This document shows, piece by piece, positions 19,160 through 27,116 of a stretch of 64,000 nt of DNA. Within the stretch, counting starts at the first letter, position 1. The number at the start of each line of letters is the position of its first letter. The translations under genes and the position numbers were made by a program. The notes beneath the pieces are model-generated. The model had not been told where the DNA came from. It ran no database searches and saw nothing but the letters and a program-made list of their open reading frames with translations. The DNA is from Balneatrix alpica DSM 16621 (GTDB lineage: Bacteria > Pseudomonadota > Gammaproteobacteria > Pseudomonadales > Balneatricaceae): NCBI RefSeq assembly GCF_000619885.1, contig NZ_KK211040.1, positions 124,001 through 188,000 on the forward strand, in the 5' to 3' direction.

Positions 19160-20434
19160 CTATTGGGATCGACTGAGATCCTGCAGCAAGCCCTGCAGTA
19201 ATGTTTGCAATGACAGAGTTGGATTTTGCTCCAGCAAAGCCAGAATATCGAGGAAGGTCTTAATGGTCAGGCGAGGATTGGCATAGTAATCACTGCCGAA
19301 GTGTTTACGGCAGGCGATAAGTACATTCCACAACTCCACATCAGACAACTGATAATCCCCTGGTTGCCCTAACGCCTGGATATGGCGCAGATGCTTCAAC
19401 AGACGATCAATTTCCAGCTCTCCCAATGGCTGCAACCGCACTACAGGACCACTGACATCGGTAAAGCCTAACTGGGCAAAACGGTTTTCCTGTAATCGAG
19501 CCTGTAGGGCGGGCAAAGCGGCAATACCTCGCTTGGGATGCTCAAGCAACTCCGGCGTAGCAAAGAACATAAAGCCTAAGCCGGCAGCAGTGCCCAGCCA
19601 GGTTTCATTAATCAGGGTCAGGAGCTGGTTGTAATTATTTAGCCGCGACTGGCTATGGCTGATTTCCGTCAGGGTCGCCACCTCATCCAGCAACACCAAC
19701 ATGCCCGGATAACCCGCCAGGCGCACAAACTCATTCCACAGCTTGAGCGCACCATAGAGGTTGCCACTATCGATAATCGAGTGCACAGGCAAAGCTTTGC
19801 GCGCCTCACTCAGGGTCGGATATTCCGCCCGCAACCAGCGCAAGGCCGCCTTCTGCCAAGCCGGTTTGCCCTGCTCCAGCCCGCGCCAGTAATGCTGAAT
19901 CACCTCGATAAAATCAAAGCCGCCTGGATATTCCTCAAAGGGGCTAAGACGTGCCAGCAGCGCCTGCTGAGCCTCCTGCCCCTGCAGATGCCCCTGGCGC
20001 AACGTCGCCAGAATAAAACGCTCCACCACATTCCCCAGCGCCTGCCCCTGGGGTCGGGCCCGGGTCGCCAGACTGCGCATCAACTCTGCATAGAGGGTAC
20101 GTGCCTGGCTACCACTGCTGGCATGTAAACGACGCTCTGGAGATAAATCAGCACTGATTACCACCAATCCCCGGCTTAACGCATTGGTACGCAGCAACTG
20201 ACGGGTGAAGGTTTTACCACTGCCATAAGGACCCACAATAAAGCGAGCCGCGCCTCCCCCTTGCAACAACCGCTCAACATCGCGGTTCAGGGTTGAGATT
20301 TCCGCCTCACGCCCAACCTGGAAATAACCCAAACCCTGGGCTGGCACGACACCCGCACGCAGCGGCGTGAGGATGGCATCCCTGAGCGCGGGGGTCAGGG
20401 CCTGATCTAGGCCCAGTAGCGGCTGGTTCATCAT
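19160..20434 (-). CDS. BrxD/DUF2791-family P-loop ATPase (orphan)
   Basis: A 424-residue AAA-type ATPase. It shows an N-terminal VGREAEI segment, Walker A GPYGSGKT (68-75), a SADLSPERRL segment and Walker B MLVLLDEV (245-252). I recognise this as the ATP-binding family (BREX_BrxD, DUF2791) usually found beside BrxHI-type helicases or other defence genes. None of those partners is nearby: it starts seven bases after the dcd stop codon, so it probably shares the dcd transcript. Family assignment is by recalled pattern; its function here is unknown. Confidence 0.8.
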   Translation of the reverse strand: MMNQPLLGLDQALTPALRDAILTPLRAGVVPAQGLGYFQVGREAEISTLNRDVERLLQGGGAARFIVGPYGSGKTFTRQLLRTNALSRGLVVISADLSPERRLHASSGSQARTLYAELMRSLATRARPQGQALGNVVERFILATLRQGHLQGQEAQQALLARLSPFEEYPGGFDFIEVIQHYWRGLEQGKPAWQKAALRWLRAEYPTLSEARKALPVHSIIDSGNLYGALKLWNEFVRLAGYPGMLVLLDEVATLTEISHSQSRLNNYNQLLTLINETWLGTAAGLGFMFFATPELLEHPKRGIAALPALQARLQENRFAQLGFTDVSGPVVRLQPLGELEIDRLLKHLRHIQALGQPGDYQLSDVELWNVLIACRKHFGSDYYANPRLTIKTFLDILALLEQNPTLSLQTLLQGLLQDLSRSQ

Positions 20435-20441
20435 GCCTGTC

Positions 20442-21008
20442 TTAGGTACGGGGGACCACTACACCGGTCTGGCCCTGATACTTCCCATTACGGTCTTTAT
20501 AGGAGACATCGCAGACTTCATCCGATTCAAAGAACAGCATCTGCGCCACCCCTTCATTGGCATATATTTTGGCGGGTAAGGGAGTGGTATTGGAAAATTC
20601 CAGGGTGACGTGCCCTTCCCATTCCGGTTCCAGTGGCGTGACATTGACGATGATGCCGCAACGGGCATAGGTGCTCTTACCCAAGCATACCGTCAAGATA
20701 TTACGGGGGATGCGGAAGTACTCTACCGTGCGAGCCAAGGCAAAAGAGTTGGGTGGAATGATACAAACGTCCGACTGCACATCGACAAAGCTCTTATCAT
20801 CAAAGTTCTTCGGATCGACAATCGAGGAGTTGATGTTGGTAAAAATCTTAAATTCATTGGCGCAGCGCACATCATAGCCGTAGCTGGAGGTGCCGTAGGA
20901 AATCAATTTACCCTGGGGGCCATGACGCACCTGGCCTGGTTCAAAGGGATCAATCATACGGTGGGATTCCGCCATACGGCGAATCCAATGGTCAGACTTA
21001 ATAGACAT
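20442..21008 (-). CDS. dcd: dCTP deaminase
   Basis: Deaminates dCTP to dUTP, feeding dTMP synthesis through dUTPase. At 188 residues it has the size of the Pseudomonas-type enzyme. Signatures are SSYGYDVRC near the N-terminus, GKSTYARCG, and the catalytic region [20 protein letters not shown]. It lies 101 bp downstream of apbC and is followed seven bases later by the orphan ATPase gene. Confidence 0.95.
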   Translation of the reverse strand: MSIKSDHWIRRMAESHRMIDPFEPGQVRHGPQGKLISYGTSSYGYDVRCANEFKIFTNINSSIVDPKNFDDKSFVDVQSDVCIIPPNSFALARTVEYFRIPRNILTVCLGKSTYARCGIIVNVTPLEPEWEGHVTLEFSNTTPLPAKIYANEGVAQMLFFESDEVCDVSYKDRNGKYQGQTGVVVPRT

Positions 21009-21109
21009 TCAGCACCCATCTTTAACGAGCGAAAAGTGGGCTAATCATACTCCAGCTCCCCAAGGGGTCAAACCAGCAAATCCGGGCTGGCTTGACCCAG
21101 GTTAGCCAT

Positions 21110-22168
21110 TTAGTCGTCACTCACCTCAAAGCTGGGCAGGCTTTGTTGACCGGCCTGCTGGTAAAGAGCCAAGGTCAATTTAAAGGCGATATCGCGATAG
21201 ATAGCGGCTTCCTCTCCCTCCGGCTCGGCTATCACCGTCGGTTTACCGGAGTCGGCCTGCTGGCGAATTTTCAGGGTCAGAGGTAACTGGCCAAGCAACT
21301 GGGTCTGATAATCCGCCGCGATCCGCTCACCGCCCCCTGCGCCAAAAATAGCCTCGCTATGGCCACAAGCAGAACAACGGTGCAGGCTCATGTTTTCCAC
21401 CACCCCCAGCACGGGAATCTGCACCTTGCGGAACATCTCCACCCCTTTCTGGGCATCCAACAGGGCAATATCCTGCGGTGTCGTCACTATCACTGCCCCA
21501 CTCACCGGCATCCGCTGGGCCAGTGTGAGCTGAATATCCCCTGTACCTGGAGGCATATCGACAAAGAGCACATCCAGATCATCCCAAGCGGTTTGGTTGA
21601 TCAGCTGCTGCAGCGCGCCACTGGCCATCGGCCCACGCCATACCATTGGCTGACGGGTATCGACCAAAAACGCCATCGACATGGCCTGCAGACCATGCGC
21701 CTGCAGCGGCGCCATCAGGGTTTCACTGAGGGGCTGAGGACGGGTACCTTCGGCAATGCCCAGCATCATGCCCTGGCTGGGACCATAAATATCCGCATCG
21801 AGAATACCGACACGTGCCCCTAGAGAGGCCATGGCCAGAGCCAGATTAACGGTGGTCGTCGATTTGCCTACCCCGCCTTTACCTGAAGCCACAGCCACCA
21901 CATGCTTCACCCCTGGCAAGGCTGCGATCTTGCTCTGGGAGGCTGGCAGCACCAGAGTCGTTTGCAAACGGACAGGCTGCCCTAACCACTGCTGCAATTG
22001 CTGACTTAACAGCCCCTGCTGGGCCTGGGCTGGGTAAGGCAAGCTTACTGCCACCTCCAACACCCCATCCTTAGCCTGCAGATTTAAGCTGCTGGCCAGG
22101 GTTTGCCAGGGCTGCTGCAAAAAAGGATCGATAAAAGTCGCCAGTTTGGCACTCAGCTCAGCACTCAT
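21110..22168 (-). CDS. apbC: Iron-sulfur cluster carrier protein ApbC/Mrp
   Basis: A cytosolic P-loop scaffold that delivers 4Fe-4S clusters to apoproteins. The 352-residue protein has an N-terminal MIP18-like domain, a deviant Walker A (SGKGGVGKST), the DADIYGPSQG block, DMPPGTGDIQLT, and the cluster-binding pair CSAC. Rnf, Nth and NqrF in this window are likely Fe-S clients in general terms. In Pseudomonas and E. coli it neighbours metG, which is also close here. Confidence 0.94.
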   Translation of the reverse strand: MSAELSAKLATFIDPFLQQPWQTLASSLNLQAKDGVLEVAVSLPYPAQAQQGLLSQQLQQWLGQPVRLQTTLVLPASQSKIAALPGVKHVVAVASGKGGVGKSTTTVNLALAMASLGARVGILDADIYGPSQGMMLGIAEGTRPQPLSETLMAPLQAHGLQAMSMAFLVDTRQPMVWRGPMASGALQQLINQTAWDDLDVLFVDMPPGTGDIQLTLAQRMPVSGAVIVTTPQDIALLDAQKGVEMFRKVQIPVLGVVENMSLHRCSACGHSEAIFGAGGGERIAADYQTQLLGQLPLTLKIRQQADSGKPTVIAEPEGEEAAIYRDIAFKLTLALYQQAGQQSLPSFEVSDD

Positions 22169-22356
22169 CAGGGTTCTCCATCACTCGAACAATTTTCTAC
22201 TGCGCACACTCAGCATCTGCATCAGGAAGCCTAACAACCTGCCAGCCAGCATGGTGCATTCTGGGCGACACCATTACAGCCTGGTGCGGCAAGCGCAGCC
22301 AATAACCGAGCATTCTACTCAAGAATTAGATCAACAACAGTGCTAAAAGCCCATGA

Positions 22357-22381
22357 GGCTTATCAGTCAGGCCGATAAGCC
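22357..22381. terminator. Hairpin downstream of trmA
   Basis: An 8-bp stem GGCTTATC/GATAAGCC with a 9-base loop. It sits between trmA and apbC on the minus strand and lacks a strong T-run, so termination is uncertain. Confidence 0.4.
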
Positions 22382-22411
22382 GTCAACCAACTGGGGCACA
22401 GCCACCCGCTC

Positions 22412-23500
22412 CTACTTGGCCACGAGCAACACACCCGCCTCTTTATGGTGGGTATAGGGAAATTGATCAAAGAGGGCGAAACGAGCAATACGATGGGTAT
22501 CCGCCAACGCCTCAACATTGGCAAAGAGCGTATCCGGATTACAGGAGATATAGAGGATATGCTGATAGCGGCGCACCAGCTCGATAGTATCCTCATCCAA
22601 ACCAGCACGAGGGGGATCCACCAGCACCGTAGTGAAATCATAGTCCGCCAGATTCAGCTCACTAAAGCGAAAGCCACCGCCCTGGCCTAACATGGCGGCA
22701 CTGAACTCCTCACTGGACATCCGCCCAATGCGAACATTGTCGATATGGTTACGTTCGATATTGTATTGGGCCGCGTAAACAGAGCTCTTCGCTATTTCGG
22801 TACCAAGTACCCGACGGTAATGACTGGCCAACGCCAGACTAAAGTTACCGTTACCGCAATAGAGCTCCAGCAAGTCACCGGCCAACCCTTCTTCACGACT
22901 CACGCTCAGCGCCCACTCCAACATAGCCTCAGCTACCTTGGCATTAGGCTGGGTGAAGGAGTTCTCGACCTGCTTGTAGTGCAGTTGGCGCCCCTCAACC
23001 GTCAGCGTCTCTTCCACCCAATCCTGCTTAACTTTGAATTTCTTTTTACGACTACGCCCGACCAACTCCACCCCAAGGTGTTCACGTAGCCAGTGCGCTT
23101 GCTCGAGCCAAGTCTCATCTAACGGCTTGTGATACAGCAGGGAAATCAATGCCTGACCAGACAAGGTGGTCAAAAAATCCACCTGAAATAATTTAAAGCG
23201 CAGAATTTCTTTATCACGAATGGCATCCAGCAGCTTCGGCATCAATTCATTAATCAAGCGTCCGGCAATGGGGAACTGATCCACCCGGTAATGCTTACGC
23301 CCCTCCCCCGGCTCATACATGGCGTAATAGAGATCCTCCCCCTCATGCCACAGGCGAAACTCAGCCCGCATACGAAAATAAGCCGGATCCGAGGCAAAGA
23401 CTTCCAACTCCGGCGCCTGCAAGGGGGCAAACTGCTGACGCAGCTCCTCGGCCTTTTCTGCTAATAACTGGGGATAGGCTTCGGGGGTAAAATTCAACAC
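22412..23500 (-). CDS. trmA: tRNA (uracil-54-C5)-methyltransferase
   Basis: Makes the conserved T54 (m5U) of the tRNA T-loop using SAM. The 362-residue protein carries RMRAEFRLWH, ELYCGNGNFSLAL (SAM-binding motif I), VDPPRAGLD, and the catalytic cysteine motif YISCNPDTL. The longest frame starts with TTG at 23512, but GTG at 23500 has GAGGA five bases upstream and fits the usual family length, so it was chosen. It is divergent from metG. Confidence 0.94.
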   Translation of the reverse strand: MLNFTPEAYPQLLAEKAEELRQQFAPLQAPELEVFASDPAYFRMRAEFRLWHEGEDLYYAMYEPGEGRKHYRVDQFPIAGRLINELMPKLLDAIRDKEILRFKLFQVDFLTTLSGQALISLLYHKPLDETWLEQAHWLREHLGVELVGRSRKKKFKVKQDWVEETLTVEGRQLHYKQVENSFTQPNAKVAEAMLEWALSVSREEGLAGDLLELYCGNGNFSLALASHYRRVLGTEIAKSSVYAAQYNIERNHIDNVRIGRMSSEEFSAAMLGQGGGFRFSELNLADYDFTTVLVDPPRAGLDEDTIELVRRYQHILYISCNPDTLFANVEALADTHRIARFALFDQFPYTHHKEAGVLLVAK

Positions 23501-23643
23501 TGCTGTCCTCAATCACACTCAAATTCGAAGGCGGCGATTGTAGCACAGCGAGGCAAGCGAACTTACGCAAAAAGATGCACGCCTAGGGGCCTCTCGTTTA
23601 TAGTATTGGCCACTTTTCATGGACCAAGAGCCGAGCGCCTCGC

Positions 23644-25665
23644 ATGTCTGACGCTATTCGTAAAATTCTTGTTACCAGCGCCCTGCCTTATGCCAATGGG
23701 CCTATTCACCTGGGTCACCTGCTGGAATACCTGCAGACCGATATCTGGGTACGTTTCCAAAAACTGCGCGGCCATCAGTGCACCTATGTCTGTGCTGATG
23801 ACGCCCACGGCACCGCCATCATGCTCAAAGCCGAGCAGATGGGCATTACCGCGGAACAACTGATTGATCAGGTCAACGCCGATCACCAGCGGGACTTCAG
23901 TGACTTCCACATTGCCTTTGATAACTACTACTCCACGCATTCACCGGAAAACAAAGCCCTTTCCGAGCTGATTTATACGCGCTTGAAAGAGGCCGGCCAC
24001 ATTGCCAACCGCACCATCGTGCAAGCCTATGATCCGGTAAAAAACCTGTTCCTGGCGGACCGCTTCATCAAGGGCACCTGCCCTCGCTGTAAGGCAGAAG
24101 ATCAATACGGCGATAACTGTGAGGCCTGTGGCGCCACCTACACCCCCGCTGAGCTGATTAATCCCCGCTCTGCTATTTCAGGCGCCACACCGGTTAACAA
24201 AGAGTCCACCCACTTCTTCTTTAAATTGCCGGACTTTGAGGCCTTCCTCAAACAATGGACACGCAGTGGCACCCTCCAACCGGAAGTCGCCAACAAGCTG
24301 GCTGAATGGCTCGACAGTGGCCTGCAGGAATGGGACATCAGCCGTGATGCGCCCTACTTCGGCTTCGAAATTCCCGGTGAAAAAGACAAGTTCTTCTATG
24401 TCTGGCTGGACGCCCCCATCGGCTACATGGCCAGCTTCAAGAATCTCTGTGATCGTCGTGATGACCTGGACTTTGACGAATACTGGAACAAAGACTCGAA
24501 AACCGAGCTGTACCACTTTATCGGCAAAGACATCATCAGCTTCCACGCCCTGTTCTGGCCCTCCATGTTGTCTGCTGCACAGTTCCGTACCCCGACAGCA
24601 GTCAATGCCCACGGTTTTGTCACCGTCAATGGCAAAAAAATGTCCAAGTCCCGTGGCACCTTTATTAAGGCACGCACCTACCTGGAGCACCTGGACCCTG
24701 AATACCTGCGTTACTACTTTGCCGCCAAACTGACCAGCAATGTCGATGACCTTGACCTTAACCTGGAAGACTTTACCCAGCGGGTGAATGCCGACCTGGT
24801 CGGCAAAGTGGTTAACATCGCCAGCCGTTGCGCCGGTTTTATCAGCAAGCAGTTTGATGGGCAGCTCGCCGCCGAACTGGATCAACCAGAACTGGTTGCC
24901 GAGTTCCAGCAAGCGGCCACTCAGATCGCCGATTACTATGAAAAGCGTGAATTTGGCCGTGCCGTACGCGACATCATGGCCCTGGCGGACAAAGCCAACC
25001 AATATATTGCTGAGCAAGCCCCCTGGGTGCTGGCCAAGCAGGAAGGCCAGGCCGCCAAGGTGCAGGCCGTCTGTACCCAGGGTATTAACCTGTTCCGTCT
25101 GCTGATGATCTACCTCAAACCGGTACTGCCCGCCATGAGCCAGCGTGCCGAAGCCTTCCTCAACGAAGAGCTGAATTGGGCCAGCCACCAGCAGTTGCTA
25201 CTGTCACATCGCGTCAATCCCTTTAGCGCACTGATGACCCGGGTTGATTCCGACAAAGTCGCCGCCATGGTCGAGGCCTCCAAGGAAGAAGCGGCAGCTG
25301 CCCAACCCAAAGGGCCGTTGCAGCAAGAGCCCATCGCTGAAACCATCGAGTATGCTGATTTCGCCAAACTGGATTTACGCATTGCCCGCATTGCCAAAGC
25401 CGAGCATGTAGAGGGGGCCGACAAGCTGCTGCGCCTCACACTCGACCTGGGTGGTGAAACCCGCAATGTGTTTGCTGGCATTAAATCCGCTTACCAACCG
25501 GAACAACTGGAAGGCAAGCTGACGGTGATGGTCGCCAACCTGGCGCCACGCAAAATGAAGTTTGGCATGTCCGAAGGCATGGTTCTGGCAGCGGGCCCTG
25601 GTGGCCAGGATCTATGGATTCTGGAACCTCATCAAGGTGCCCAGCCCGGCATGCGGGTTAAATAA
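23644..25665 (+). CDS. metG: Methionyl-tRNA synthetase
   Basis: Class I synthetase, 673 residues. The HIGH-type motif [10 protein letters not shown], zinc-binding knuckles CPRC and CEAC, and KMSKS motif are present. A C-terminal EMAP-like tRNA-binding domain (from about 570, [11 protein letters not shown]) marks the long dimeric form. A palindromic terminator follows the stop codon. Confidence 0.97.
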   Translation: MSDAIRKILVTSALPYANGPIHLGHLLEYLQTDIWVRFQKLRGHQCTYVCADDAHGTAIMLKAEQMGITAEQLIDQVNADHQRDFSDFHIAFDNYYSTHSPENKALSELIYTRLKEAGHIANRTIVQAYDPVKNLFLADRFIKGTCPRCKAEDQYGDNCEACGATYTPAELINPRSAISGATPVNKESTHFFFKLPDFEAFLKQWTRSGTLQPEVANKLAEWLDSGLQEWDISRDAPYFGFEIPGEKDKFFYVWLDAPIGYMASFKNLCDRRDDLDFDEYWNKDSKTELYHFIGKDIISFHALFWPSMLSAAQFRTPTAVNAHGFVTVNGKKMSKSRGTFIKARTYLEHLDPEYLRYYFAAKLTSNVDDLDLNLEDFTQRVNADLVGKVVNIASRCAGFISKQFDGQLAAELDQPELVAEFQQAATQIADYYEKREFGRAVRDIMALADKANQYIAEQAPWVLAKQEGQAAKVQAVCTQGINLFRLLMIYLKPVLPAMSQRAEAFLNEELNWASHQQLLLSHRVNPFSALMTRVDSDKVAAMVEASKEEAAAAQPKGPLQQEPIAETIEYADFAKLDLRIARIAKAEHVEGADKLLRLTLDLGGETRNVFAGIKSAYQPEQLEGKLTVMVANLAPRKMKFGMSEGMVLAAGPGGQDLWILEPHQGAQPGMRVK

Positions 25666-25671
25666 TGAAGG

Positions 25672-25695
25672 ATGGGGCCGGTTAACCGGCCCCAT
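25672..25695 (+). terminator. Palindromic hairpin after metG
   Basis: A 24-bp perfect palindrome (ATGGGGCCGGTT and its complement) seven bases after the metG stop. It has a strong GC stem but little T-run. Confidence 0.6.
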
Positions 25696-25936
25696 ATCTA
25701 ATAACCTGAAGCAATAAATCAAAAATATTTAAGATTTAATCGCTATAAATAAGGTAGTTTTGTTCTAACCCTAGTTAGGCGAAAAGCCAATGCAATCAGT
25801 ACAATAGGCACAGCCCTGGGTGGCACCCAGCGTACTGAGCTGGATAACGGGGCAACCTTATTGATAAGCCAAGCCTGTCTACCCGACAGAAGCCTTGGCA
25901 CTGAACCTTCCTTAGCAGGATGAGCGAATCTAGCGA

Positions 25937-26518
25937 ATGTCTGACATAGCCCTGATTTTGATCAGCACCATCTTGGTTAATAACTTCGTGCTGGTGCAGT
26001 TTCTTGGTCTCTGCCCCTTTATGGGGGTGTCCAATAAGCTGGAAACCGCCATGGGCATGTCCTTGGCCACCACCTTTGTGCTGACCCTCTCCTCCCTATG
26101 CAGCTACCTGACGTTTAGCTACATTCTTGAGCCTCTGGGCCTGGCCTATCTGAAAACCATTGCCTTTATTCTGGTGATTGCCGTGGTGGTGCAGTTCACT
26201 GAAATGGTGGTGCATAAAACCAGCCCAGTCCTGTACAAAGTATTAGGTATTTTCCTACCCCTGATTACTACCAACTGCGCTGTGCTAGGGGTCGCCCTAC
26301 TCAACATCAACAAACAAAATTCCCTGGTGGAGTCCCTGTTTTATGGCTTTGGCGCTGCCCTGGGCTTCTCCCTGGTACTGGTGCTATTTGCCGCCATGCG
26401 CGAGCGCCTTGCCGTAGCCGATGTGCCCAAGCCCTTTAAAGGCTCAGCGATTGGCATGATCACTGCGGGGCTGATGTCATTGGCCTTCCTTGGCTTTACC
26501 GGTCTGGTTCAGATTTAA
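25937..26518 (+). CDS. rnfA: Rnf complex membrane subunit RnfA
   Basis: A 193-residue integral membrane subunit with about six hydrophobic helices, homologous to NqrE. Characteristic blocks are [10 protein letters not shown] near the N-terminus and [13 protein letters not shown] in the middle, containing one of the Cys residues that bind a membrane 2Fe-2S cluster. First gene of rnfABCDGE-nth. The ATG at 25937 follows a 270-bp gap after metG, which presumably holds the operon promoter. Confidence 0.95.
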   Translation: MSDIALILISTILVNNFVLVQFLGLCPFMGVSNKLETAMGMSLATTFVLTLSSLCSYLTFSYILEPLGLAYLKTIAFILVIAVVVQFTEMVVHKTSPVLYKVLGIFLPLITTNCAVLGVALLNINKQNSLVESLFYGFGAALGFSLVLVLFAAMRERLAVADVPKPFKGSAIGMITAGLMSLAFLGFTGLVQI

Positions 26519-26528
26519 GGAGCCGCCC

Positions 26529-27116
26529 GTGAGCCTGGTTATTTACGCCATCCTAGCCCTTCTCGGCCTGGCCCTGATTTTCGGCGCCATCCTCGGTTAC
26601 GCTGCCATCCAGTTTAAGGTGGAGGGCAATCCCTTAGTCGATCAAATTGATGCCCTGCTGCCACAAACCCAGTGCGGCCAATGTGGCTACCCTGGCTGCC
26701 GTCCCTATGCCGAAGCCATTGCCGGTGGCGATGCCATTAACAAATGCCCGCCTGGAGGGCAGGGAACGATTGACTCCTTGGCCGACCTCCTAGGGGTTGA
26801 GTCGATCCCTCTTGATTCTGAACATGGCGCTGAACAGCCCAAGTCGGTCGCCTATATCCGTGAAGACGAGTGCATCGGCTGCACTAAATGTATTCAAGCC
26901 TGCCCGGTGGATGCCATCCTCGGTGCGGCCAAACAAATGCACACGGTCATTGCCAGCGAATGTACCGGCTGTGATCTCTGTGTCGAACCCTGCCCGGTTG
27001 ACTGTATTGACATGCTTCCTCTGCAAACCACTATCCAAAACTGGTCCTGGCCGGCTCCCCAGTCACAGCTCATTGCCACTGACCGTGGTCGCGGCATCGC
27101 AGCGGGAGGCCACTGA
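26529..27116 (+). CDS. rnfB: Rnf electron-transfer subunit RnfB (iron-sulfur)
   Basis: A 195-residue protein with one N-terminal membrane anchor. It has a four-cysteine Fe-S domain (CGQCGYPGC plus a downstream Cys in KCPPGG) and two ferredoxin-type 4Fe-4S motifs, [12 protein letters not shown] and [12 protein letters not shown]. It passes electrons between RnfC, the ferredoxin side and the membrane subunits. GTG at 26529, behind AAGGA, was chosen; the longer frame from 26490 would overlap rnfA and lacks hydrophobic character at its start. Confidence 0.95.
   Translation: MSLVIYAILALLGLALIFGAILGYAAIQFKVEGNPLVDQIDALLPQTQCGQCGYPGCRPYAEAIAGGDAINKCPPGGQGTIDSLADLLGVESIPLDSEHGAEQPKSVAYIREDECIGCTKCIQACPVDAILGAAKQMHTVIASECTGCDLCVEPCPVDCIDMLPLQTTIQNWSWPAPQSQLIATDRGRGIAAGGH

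Noticed and set aside
24178-25188. A 336-codon antisense frame opposite metG
   Set aside because: metG is unambiguous on the plus strand; the antisense product has no recognisable domain or ribosome site.
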